DNA from: a virus
Strand: one strand, 5' to 3'
Length of the DNA: 28,920 nt
IMG/VR virus record: IMGVR_UViG_3300015242_000037
Location: 1 to 28,920 of that record
A model generated the notes under the pieces. The model did not search any database. It worked only from the letters and a program-made list of their open reading frames with translations, and was not told the DNA's origin. Position numbers and translations under genes: made by a program. This document shows, in pieces, positions 23,330 to 28,920 of this stretch; the first letter of the stretch is position 1, and each line of letters begins with the position of its first letter.

Positions 23330-23520
23330 TACTCCAGGGTCCAGGTTTTGCCGACTAGGCGAGCCTCAGGATGGGCACGGAGGAACTCGACAGTCCAGGC
23401 TTCGAGTTGGGCCGGGTCGGCGCCGAATGGGGCGTGGATGTCAATGCGGCGGGTGGACTTACGCCCGCGGTCGTCCACGGCGGAGAGGATGTATGTGGCG
23501 TGGTGTTGCTGGAGGGTCAT
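23329..23520 (-). CDS. Small hypothetical protein after portal
   Basis: A 63-residue protein (MTLQQHHATYILSAVDDRGRKSTRRIDIHAPFG...), predicted to have two or three strands and one helix (QLEAWTVEFLRAHPEA). I do not recognise it. It is tied into the operon by an ATGA overlap with the portal stop and a TAATG overlap with the Bbp19-like gene, which supports translation. No function inferred. Confidence 0.7.
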   Translation of the reverse strand: MTLQQHHATYILSAVDDRGRKSTRRIDIHAPFGADPAQLEAWTVEFLRAHPEARLVGKTWTLE

Positions 23521-25274
23521 CCTGCGAGCATCTTTTGTACGAGGTTCTGGCCTCCGCCGACGTCGATGTTGGAAGCGTTGGCGCCGGCTTTGGATAGGGC
23601 TTCGATCTGTTGGGCCTGAGCGGCTTGCTGTTGCTGCTGGGCGCGTTGCTGTCGGATCGCGGTGAGTTGGGCTGGGGAGCGGATGATGCGCGGATCGGTG
23701 TCGAGGAGCCGAGCGTAGATGTCCAGGCCCATGTCGAAGTCGACGTTGTCGGTCACGGCTGGGTCGATGCCAGCGAGGGTCGAGGCGGTTTGGAAAATGC
23801 GTTCGATGGAGCCGGCTTGGGCCGCTTGCTGGGAGACTTGGAGGATGGAGAAGAATTCAATGTCGATGTTTTGCCCGGCGATTTCTGGGGGCGGGGCCGG
23901 GAGGATCCGGGCACGGGACATGATGCCCCAGACGCGTTCGATCGCGGGCTGGAGGACTTCGAACCGGAGGCGATCGAGGACGGGCCCGAGCATGACCATG
24001 GATTCGGACTTGCGCATGTCCCATTCGACCGCGGTTATGTTGGATCGGGTTTCGAATTGGGAGGCGACTTGGAAGAGGTTGTTGTAGAAGGTGTCTTTGA
24101 CTCGGGCTTGGACTTCTTTGATGTCTTCGGCGATGGCGGAGATGTCGGGCTTCCACGAGCCGTAGGCGGGTTTCATTCCGTCGTTGCCGGTGGTCATCAT
24201 GCCTTGGAGGAAGGTCATGCCACCGGGCAGGAGGGAGGCGGGTTGGTTTTTCAATTGGGCGTCGGCGATGAGGGGCGGGTTGATGCCTTTGTCGATGCCT
24301 TGCGCCTTGCGGCGGGTTTCTTGTTGGAGTTGTTTGATATCAGGGAGGGCGTCCATGCCTGGGGAGCGGCCGTAAGGGTCGTTGGCGACTAGGTCCCATC
24401 GGCCGACGATGTGGGCGCGTTCGTTGAAGCCGCGTTTGCGAAGGAAGCCTTTGGAGATTGTGCCGCCCTGGGGGGTGGTGGTGCCACCCCATTCCCAGAA
24501 GGTCTCGCGGTATTTGAAATGGGCGGGGATGCCGTATTTCTCGGGATCCGTGTTGGGTTCGATCGCGTGGGCGATGATGACTTCGCGAGTGAGGTAGGCG
24601 CCCGAGGCGTTGTCGTAGGCGGTTTGGATCATCGAGGAGCAGTTTTCCCAACCGAACTCGTCGACGGTTTGGGAGATGGTGTAGGTGAATTCCCTATAGA
24701 AGATGACTGGGCGGTACTTGCCATCGATGTCGACGTAGTATTCGCCGAAGCAAGGGTTGATGCAGGTGATGACGTTGTCGAAGTCTTCGTAGATCAGCAG
24801 GGCGGCGGTGCCGAAGACCACGAGGTCGAAGAGGAACACGGCCATGGAGGTGTAGAAGCCGGAGGCCGCGAGGACGGCGTAGGTGAGTTCTTCACATTGC
24901 TTGAGCCAGATCGGGATCGGGCCGGATTGGGTCGAGTCGATCCGACCGTATTTGTACTTGATCCACGGGCGGGTTGGGGGGCACACACCGGAGAAGATAC
25001 CTGCGGCGAGGTTGCGTGCCGCGAGGGTGCCGGTGGAGTCGAGTATATGCTGGTTGATTGGGGATCCGCGAGATTGCTGGTTCTGGGTTATGAGCCATTT
25101 GTAGCGCCTGGGGAGGATGAAGTCGGCCAACTCCCGGGCGTGGGTCCACCAAGAGTAGCGGTTGGAACGAAGGCCCAGGAGCCGCCCTTGTTGGAACGCA
25201 CGCAGCTTCATATCCGACGCGGTTGCAGTGTCGGTGTTGCGGGCGAATTGGCGGTGGTCGACCAAGGCGTTCAT
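23517..25274 (-). CDS. Portal protein (head-tail connector)
   Basis: A 585-residue podovirus portal of the head-to-tail connecting protein type. It would form the dodecameric ring through which DNA is packaged and to which tail tubular A attaches. Typical elements are RYSWWTHARELADFILPRRY (39-58), ILDSTGTLAARNLAAGIFSGVCPPTRPWI (about 75-103), RDLVANDPYGRSPGMDALPDIKQLQ-like WDLVANDPYGRSPGMDALPD, MTFLQGM, and a Gln/Ala-rich C-terminal helix (IRQQRAQQQQQAAQAQQIE). The length is as usual for the family. Start and stop overlap neighbours as ATGA. No anomalies seen. Confidence 0.95.
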   Translation of the reverse strand: MNALVDHRQFARNTDTATASDMKLRAFQQGRLLGLRSNRYSWWTHARELADFILPRRYKWLITQNQQSRGSPINQHILDSTGTLAARNLAAGIFSGVCPPTRPWIKYKYGRIDSTQSGPIPIWLKQCEELTYAVLAASGFYTSMAVFLFDLVVFGTAALLIYEDFDNVITCINPCFGEYYVDIDGKYRPVIFYREFTYTISQTVDEFGWENCSSMIQTAYDNASGAYLTREVIIAHAIEPNTDPEKYGIPAHFKYRETFWEWGGTTTPQGGTISKGFLRKRGFNERAHIVGRWDLVANDPYGRSPGMDALPDIKQLQQETRRKAQGIDKGINPPLIADAQLKNQPASLLPGGMTFLQGMMTTGNDGMKPAYGSWKPDISAIAEDIKEVQARVKDTFYNNLFQVASQFETRSNITAVEWDMRKSESMVMLGPVLDRLRFEVLQPAIERVWGIMSRARILPAPPPEIAGQNIDIEFFSILQVSQQAAQAGSIERIFQTASTLAGIDPAVTDNVDFDMGLDIYARLLDTDPRIIRSPAQLTAIRQQRAQQQQQAAQAQQIEALSKAGANASNIDVGGGQNLVQKMLAG

Positions 25275-25480
25275 CTGACAACCCTCAGCTTCTTGGCGCC
25301 TTTAGGCATTTTGCCAGTTTGCAAAGGGGTGCCTGTGGGGACTGGGGCCGAGAGCGATCCGGATTGGTGCAGATCCGCAGCGGCCATTAGGTAATGCGCT
25401 GGGGACACACCGCCCATTTGCTCGCCAACGGGGGCCGAGGGCATTTGGTCCGGGGGGAGCATTGGGGCCTGTGGCATCAT
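25271..25480 (-). CDS. Small Pro/Met-rich protein
   Basis: A 69-residue protein (MMPQAPMLPPDQMPSAPVGEQ...), probably unstructured, with a basic C-terminus (KMPKGAKKLRVVR). No family recognised. The start overlaps the preceding stop as ATGA and its stop overlaps the portal start as ATGA. It lies between terminase and portal, where small accessory genes are common. Function unknown. Confidence 0.6.
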   Translation of the reverse strand: MMPQAPMLPPDQMPSAPVGEQMGGVSPAHYLMAAADLHQSGSLSAPVPTGTPLQTGKMPKGAKKLRVVR

Positions 25481-25671
25481 TGGCCTACCAGTTGCTTGCC
25501 GGCCCCGGCGTTGTCATTCCCGGGCACTGCGGAGGAGTTCAGGTAGGATGGGGTGGCCGGTTTCTTGCTGGGTTTCTGCCCTTGGGGGGCCTGGGCAAAC
25601 ACCGGTGGCGGGGGCGGTGCGGATGGCATCGCGGGCAGGGCGGGTTGGGCAGGACCGGATAGCATGGTCAT
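25477..25671 (-). CDS. Small proline-rich protein
   Basis: A 64-residue, Pro/Ala-rich, probably disordered protein (MTMLSGPAQPALPAMPSAPP...) ending NAGAGKQLVGQ. The ATG at 25671 forms a TAATG overlap with the terminase stop. A longer reading from 25791 is rejected because its extra codons lie over the terminase C-terminus. The Pro-rich composition resembles that of the next small gene. No function can be assigned. Confidence 0.6.
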   Translation of the reverse strand: MTMLSGPAQPALPAMPSAPPPPPVFAQAPQGQKPSKKPATPSYLNSSAVPGNDNAGAGKQLVGQ

Positions 25672-27185
25672 TATGCGGCCTCCATGAATTTTGGATCGAA
25701 GGGGTCGTATTCCGAGACGTGAAGAATGGGCTGGGGCCCTTCCCCACCGGCAGCGACATGGGGCATCAAGGGCCCGCCGAAGGTGAGCCAAAGCGCATCG
25801 AGGGAATCCAGATCGAGGTTCGGGTTGTCTTCGAGGAGTTCCTCTTTGGAAACCAGTTGGATCTCATCTCGGGAGTTGAAGGTATAGCGGATGGAAAGCA
25901 TCGCGGTGCGCAGGTCGGAATCGTTCGGAAGGGCCCCGCCCGGGAGCCATGCGCGGCAGGCGCCGGCCATTGCGGCACGCATGTTGGCGTATTTTTCCCC
26001 GGAGGTGTTGCTCTGGGTGGAGGTGATGGAATCCTTCGCGCCGAATTGGATTTCCCAAACGTACATAGACTTAGCGCGGCAGTTGTCGACGACGCCGCCG
26101 CCGACGCCACCACCGTCGATGAAGATCCCATCCGAATGGAGCCGGAGCGAGTGGTCGAAGACATTGTTGGCTAGCTCGACGGTGGAGATGCCATTGTAGA
26201 TCGAGCGACGAATGGACCTGGCATCGCGGCCCTTGCGGGGGTAGATCACGGAGTTGTTCCGCCCATAGCGGGCCACGTCGACCCCGAGGGCGAGTGGAGT
26301 CGAGGAGTCCACATGAACCTGCCGTTCGTCGGACATGGCGGCATCGATCTCGGAGGCGGAGAAGAACTCCATCAAGCCTTGGCGGGGGAACTGGCCCAGG
26401 ATACGGATCCGGACGTAGTCGTTGTCCAGGCCGCCGTAGGATTTGATCAGGGCATCCAGACGCTTCTTATTAGTGATCGGCACCTCTCGGGAATCAATCT
26501 GATTCGTGTGCCAGAACGAAGCGAACTGACCGCCTTCAAAGCACTCCCGGAACCGGCCGAAGTTCCGTGTGGGGTTGCCAAAGGCGAGCCAGATCAACTG
26601 CGTGTCCGCGTCGGAAAATGCCCCTTCGGTGGTCTCCCAGATTATGTCTTCGATCTCCGACGCCTCGTCGAAGACGACGATCAGCCGGTTGCCCTTGTTG
26701 TGGAGCCCCGCGAAGGCCTGGGGGTTGGTCTTCGACCAAGGGATCATATCGATCCGCCAAGTGCGCTCGCGGGTGGGATCGCGGGAGAGGAGGGAGGTGG
26801 CCTTGAGTTCGAAGAACTGACGGATATCTGGCGCGAGGAGGTTGAACCACTTTCCTAGCTCAGCCCAGGTCTTGGTCTTCAGCTGGGTTTCGGTGTTCGC
26901 GGTGACCACCCCTCGGCAATCGGGGAAGGTGGTGAAGGCCCAGAGTACAAGCTGCGCCACGGTGGTGGACTTCGCGATGCCGTGGCCCGAAGCGGTGGCT
27001 TCGCAGATGGCCTCCTCTGGGGTGAGGAGCCCGAGGCGGACCCGTTCCATCAGTGCGATGGCCCAAGGCATCGGGCCGGAGAAGGCCTCTAGCGGGCCGG
27101 GTTGGCCCCAAGGGAACGCCCCCATGACCCAGGCGTAGGGGTCATCGCGGACAGAGGTGAGCCATTTAACTAGCTCTGGATGCAT
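25671..27185 (-). CDS. Terminase large subunit
   Basis: A 504-residue packaging motor and nuclease. The ATPase domain has a Walker A-like ASGHGIAKST (65-74) and Walker B LIVVFDEA (168-175), with E174 as the expected catalytic residue, and an AFGNPTR coupling motif (201-207). The RNase H-like nuclease domain has GVDVARYG (301-308, D303), IFIDGGGVGGGVVD (354-367, D357) and D463 in LDSLDALW. The Walker A has Ala before the lysine, where related terminases as I know them usually have Gly. A GGAAGG-type site precedes ATG 27185. A 90-nt gap separates it from the small subunit. Confidence 0.96.
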   Translation of the reverse strand: MHPELVKWLTSVRDDPYAWVMGAFPWGQPGPLEAFSGPMPWAIALMERVRLGLLTPEEAICEATASGHGIAKSTTVAQLVLWAFTTFPDCRGVVTANTETQLKTKTWAELGKWFNLLAPDIRQFFELKATSLLSRDPTRERTWRIDMIPWSKTNPQAFAGLHNKGNRLIVVFDEASEIEDIIWETTEGAFSDADTQLIWLAFGNPTRNFGRFRECFEGGQFASFWHTNQIDSREVPITNKKRLDALIKSYGGLDNDYVRIRILGQFPRQGLMEFFSASEIDAAMSDERQVHVDSSTPLALGVDVARYGRNNSVIYPRKGRDARSIRRSIYNGISTVELANNVFDHSLRLHSDGIFIDGGGVGGGVVDNCRAKSMYVWEIQFGAKDSITSTQSNTSGEKYANMRAAMAGACRAWLPGGALPNDSDLRTAMLSIRYTFNSRDEIQLVSKEELLEDNPNLDLDSLDALWLTFGGPLMPHVAAGGEGPQPILHVSEYDPFDPKFMEAA

Positions 27186-27274
27186 CCCCCCGGCCTTCCC
27201 CTAGCCAATGGCATGTAAGACTCAACCCGAAGGAAAGAGAGAACGGCGCCAATGGCCCCATGCCAGAAACCCTG

Positions 27275-27937
27275 TCAGCCATTCTCTCCCCCATCATCCC
27301 CCGAAGGCCCCGAAGGGACCAGCCGGGCCAACGGAGGTGATTCGGTCCGCACCGGCTCTGGGAGGGTGCGGTAGTTTGCCTTCGCGTCGATCACGTTGGA
27401 CCGGCCCGTGCTGCGCCCGTATTGTTCCATGATCGCAGCGAAGTCGAAGATCTCGTTCTTCTGGGTGGTCTTCTTCCCGTAGCCGAAGCGATCGGCGCGA
27501 TCGCCAATGCCTTTGAACAGCAGAGAGAGTGGGATCCGCTCTTGGGTCTCCTCAGCCTCATCGAGATGGTCCTCAACCATCCGCTCCATCCGCAGCATGT
27601 TCGAGGTGGCGGTGGAATAGAACTCATCCACCGCCTCGACAAAGGCCTCGTCGACCTTGGCCTTGTACTGAGTGACCAGTTCCTGAAAGGCCGGGCTGGC
27701 CCGCAGCTGCAAAAGCCGGGTCGACGAGTACCCAGTGCGGGAAAGGATCTCCCCAACCGGAACCCCAGCCGCAACCAACCTCGCCAAGCGATGATGCGTC
27801 TCCCTCATCGCCCTCGGCCTCCCCTGCGGCGGGCGGGGATCGCGGAGCGTCAGCATATCCTCCCGCGTGAGCGCACGCACTCCCAATACCCTCGGGGCGC
27901 GAGCCAACTTTCCGCGATGCAAGGTAGGCGTAGCCAC
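27275..27937 (-). CDS. Terminase small subunit
   Basis: A 220-residue DNA-recognition subunit for packaging. The N-terminus is basic. A helix-turn-helix follows at about residues 45-85 (THHRLARLVAAGVPVGEI, LSRTGYSSTRLLQLRASPAF), then a long oligomerisation helix (YKAKVDEAFVEAVDEFYSTA). The C-terminal segment contains DRADRFGYGKK and may contact the large subunit. It starts with GTG at 27937, supported by AGGAG 7 nt upstream, and is followed by the large subunit as usual. It is the first gene after the 300-nt control region. The call rests on HTH plus neighbour. Confidence 0.87.
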   Translation of the reverse strand: MATPTLHRGKLARAPRVLGVRALTREDMLTLRDPRPPQGRPRAMRETHHRLARLVAAGVPVGEILSRTGYSSTRLLQLRASPAFQELVTQYKAKVDEAFVEAVDEFYSTATSNMLRMERMVEDHLDEAEETQERIPLSLLFKGIGDRADRFGYGKKTTQKNEIFDFAAIMEQYGRSTGRSNVIDAKANYRTLPEPVRTESPPLARLVPSGPSGDDGGENG

Positions 27938-27944
27938 AACGAAG

Positions 27945-27949
27945 CTCCT
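27945..27949 (-). promoter_or_regulatory. Ribosome binding site of the GTG-started small terminase
   Basis: Minus-strand AGGAG lies 7 nt before GTG 27937. It confirms the non-ATG start. Confidence 0.65.
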
Positions 27950-28069
27950 AAGCCAGATGCAATCCTATCCCAAGTGTATCAGATTCCTCAGGGTTTGTCA
28001 ACCGGTACCCCTCAGTACCTTCCCAGGGTCCCACTAGCCGGCACTAGACCTCCCGGACCAAAAGCCGAT

Positions 28070-28099
28070 ATAATAATTTCCAATAGGGCGCATTTACAA
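28070..28099 (-). promoter_or_regulatory. Candidate sigma70-type late promoter
   Basis: Reading the minus strand, TTGTAA (28094-28099) and TATTAT (28070-28075) are separated by 18 nt. They match the -35 and -10 consensus at 4/6 and 5/6 positions, in the only AT-rich island of this GC-rich region and about 130 nt before the small terminase. The same island also reads TATAAT on the plus strand (28069-28074), but no plus-strand gene follows. Confidence 0.4.
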
Positions 28100-28153
28100 A
28101 ATCTCATTTTTTGCGGGGAGGAAGTCTGCGGCCACGGGCGAAGACAGAATTTT

Positions 28154-28180
28154 GGCCCCCCGGGTCTGAGCCGGAGGGCC
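28154..28180 (-). terminator. Strong GC-rich hairpin between transcription units
   Basis: Arms 28154-28163 and 28171-28180 pair over 10 bp around a 7-nt loop. On the minus-strand transcript the single imperfect pair is a G-U wobble, whereas on the plus strand it would be a C-A mismatch, so the hairpin fits minus-strand RNA. There is no U-tract afterwards, so termination or RNA processing is possible rather than clear. Confidence 0.35.
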
Positions 28181-28216
28181 TGTTGCATTGCGGTAGCTGC
28201 ACTGCGGGATGAGGAA

Positions 28217-28231
28217 TGAGGCTTTGCCTCA
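28217..28231 (-). terminator. Weak hairpin after the 28242 gene
   Basis: TGAGGC-TTT-GCCTCA lies 10 nt beyond the stop of the 99-residue gene. On the minus strand it is followed only by TTCCTCAT, a poor T-tract. It may be a weak terminator for that gene. Confidence 0.3.
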
Positions 28232-28241
28232 ATCGTCAGGG

Positions 28242-28541
28242 CTAGTCCTTGGTGGCGAGGAGGGCGGAGTTGGCGGAGATGAAGGCCTCAAGCTGGGGGA
28301 CTGCGGCGATCAGGCGTTCCCATTGGCCGCGATAGAGCGTGATCGGGAAGCGGCCAAGGCCATAGATCGAGATGGCCCCAGAGGTGCCGGTCATCTCGCC
28401 AGTCTTGGGGTCGGGCTTAGGCGCGGTGACTTTCATCGTGATGGGCTTGGCTTTGGAGGCTTCGGCCAGCTTCGCGGCCATCGCGGCCAGTTGCGCCTTG
28501 AGAGCTTCGTTCTCTTGAGAGAGGTTCGGGAGGATAGCCAT
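28242..28541 (-). CDS. Conserved-type small phage protein, unknown function
   Basis: A 99-residue protein. It has an N-terminal coiled coil (SQENEALKAQLAAMAAKLAEA, residues about 8-28, broken here for length) followed by a compact domain with GTSGAISIYGLGRFPITLYRGQW and a C-terminal helix (LIAAVPQLEAFISANSALL). The 'GAxSxYGLGRFPxTLYxxQW' motif recurs in small phage proteins of unknown role, as I recall. GGAG lies 8 nt before ATG 28541. It is set apart from the late operon by 300 nt with hairpins, so it may be regulated separately, perhaps with early or middle genes outside the window. Confidence 0.75.
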   Translation of the reverse strand: MAILPNLSQENEALKAQLAAMAAKLAEASKAKPITMKVTAPKPDPKTGEMTGTSGAISIYGLGRFPITLYRGQWERLIAAVPQLEAFISANSALLATKD

Positions 28542-28768
28542 GCTCGTATCTCCGGGAGTAGCGCCAGTTGGCGGGTTGCCGTGGCGACGATTGCAGGATG
28601 CGCCCCGATTGTGGCGCGATTAAGGCCGAAGGATCACGAAATGTTACAACGATGGTGCGTTGCAGCATGGTAAGACAGAGGGTGCAGTGCAGCATCGACT
28701 GGGCCAATCCCTTGCCGATCTGGCTAAGCGCCAACCTTCGCCATCCCATGTGACCCTGAAGTCCCCCA

Positions 28769-28790
28769 GATGGTACTCTGATGGTACTCT
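28769..28790. repeat. Tandem 11-bp direct repeat
   Basis: GATGGTACTCT occurs twice head to tail (28769-28779 and 28780-28790) and a third copy begins (GATG at 28791) before diverging. It lies in non-coding sequence. An 11-bp spacing is about one helix turn, as for tandem protein-binding sites. Confidence 0.75.
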
Positions 28791-28835
28791 GATGCGGTCC
28801 CTCTGACACCCTTCCCCTCGTGACCCCTCTTGGTT

Positions 28836-28863
28836 CTAGGTCTAGACCTAGGTCATTAGACCT
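28836..28863. promoter_or_regulatory. Palindromic cluster of four AGGTC half-sites
   Basis: CTAGGTCTAGACCTAG (28836-28851) is a perfect 16-bp palindrome. Half-sites AGGTC occur at 28838-28842 (+), 28845-28849 (-), 28850-28854 (+) and 28859-28863 (-), giving two adjacent inverted pairs with 2-nt and 4-nt spacers. An outer imperfect inverted repeat (TCTTGGTTCTAGG at about 28829 against CCTAGACCAAGA at about 28899) encloses it. Looks like an operator or replication-initiator site; the binding protein is not in the window. Confidence 0.55.
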
Positions 28864-28920
28864 CCTCCTCTGTCTTCTCTCTCTCTCGAAGGAACGCACC
28901 TAGACCAAGAATAGGCCACC

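Larger units (their letters stand above)
27938..28241. other. Control region upstream of the late operon
   Basis: This 304-base stretch without a gene separates the terminase operon from the 99-residue gene to its right. It has an AT-rich patch (about 28060-28112) holding the candidate promoter, a GC-rich hairpin (28154-28180) and a shorter hairpin (28217-28231). No coding frame with protein character is seen. One plus-strand frame runs across it but continues antisense through the terminase gene. Confidence 0.6.
28542..28920. other. Non-coding region with repeats and palindromes
   Basis: This 379-base stretch to the window end has no convincing gene. Longer frames on either strand are Arg/Ser/Pro-rich antisense or out-of-frame readings, and one continues out of frame through the 99-residue gene. 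It contains an 11-bp tandem repeat (28769-28790), a palindromic half-site cluster (28836-28863) and a polypyrimidine tract (28861-28887). An origin, operator array or packaging-related site would all fit; nothing decides among them. Confidence 0.6.

Noticed and set aside
24411-25394. 327-residue plus-strand frame over the portal gene
   Set aside because: It is antisense to a certain portal gene and Gly/Val/Glu-biased, as expected for a shadow of a GC-rich gene.
28045-28074. Plus-strand promoter TAGACC-18-TATAAT
   Set aside because: The -10 is perfect but no plus-strand gene follows within the window, so the overlapping minus-strand promoter is preferred.
28417-28899. 160-residue minus-strand frame upstream of the 99-residue gene
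   Set aside because: Its 3' part is an out-of-frame reading of that gene and the rest is Arg/Ser-rich with no protein-like pattern.
1-28920. A diversity-generating retroelement, as in BPP-1
   Set aside because: The capsid and packaging genes resemble the BPP-1 type, but no reverse transcriptase gene or template/variable repeat pair is visible here.
1-28920. CRISPR array, tRNA genes, integrase or insertion sequence
   Set aside because: No regularly spaced repeats, cloverleaf sequences, recombinase motifs or terminal inverted repeats around a transposase were seen.

Overview
The window is the virion-assembly and lysis half of a tailed phage (or prophage) with podovirus architecture. The genes form one long late operon on the minus strand, read from right to left. 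The order is small and large terminase, portal, Bbp19-type protein, scaffold, major capsid protein, Bbp16-type cement protein, an accessory block, tail tubular proteins A and B, four internal-virion/ejection proteins in the T7 gp13-gp14-gp15-gp16 order, endolysin, holin, and two membrane or exported lysis-region proteins. The capsid and packaging genes resemble the Bordetella phage BPP-1 type. The ejection proteins follow T7 synteny. The host is probably a Gram-negative, fairly GC-rich proteobacterium, judging from the GH108 endolysin, Sec signal peptides, spanin-like topology and base composition. No replication, integration, repressor or tRNA genes are visible, so lifestyle cannot be decided.

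Region by region. 1-279 holds the only plus-strand gene; its stop shares CTAG with the stop of the converging late operon. 276-2028 is the lysis region. 2025-10555 encodes the ejection proteins, including a 1933-residue protein with an HExxH zincin motif. 10552-14297 encodes the tail tube proteins, both with similar glycine-rich beta-type insertions. 14294-16376 is a run of small genes plus an AT-richer HNH endonuclease. 16373-20316 is an accessory block between tail and capsid genes, holding fibre- or decoration-like proteins. 20327-23520 holds cement, capsid, scaffold and connector-associated genes. 23517-27937 holds portal and terminase. 27938-28241 and 28542-28920 are the only substantial non-coding stretches. 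They hold a candidate promoter, hairpins, a tandem repeat and a dense palindromic cluster.

The operon is very compact. Nearly all junctions are ATGA/GTGA (4 nt) or TAATG/TGATG (1 nt) overlaps, which suggests translational coupling and helped fix most starts. The most unusual feature is that five proteins of this cytoplasmic assembly operon begin with convincing Sec signal peptides, four of them with Q directly after the predicted cleavage site. Each predicted mature form has an even number of cysteines (18, 4, 2, 2 and 0). An exported set of virion-type proteins inside a morphogenesis operon is not something I can assign to a described system, and it is the main lead. Other leads are the zincin/GNAT-like giant ejection protein, the similar inserts in both tail tube proteins, a 140-nt out-of-frame overlap of the Bbp19-like and scaffold genes, and a 31-codon membrane peptide gene.
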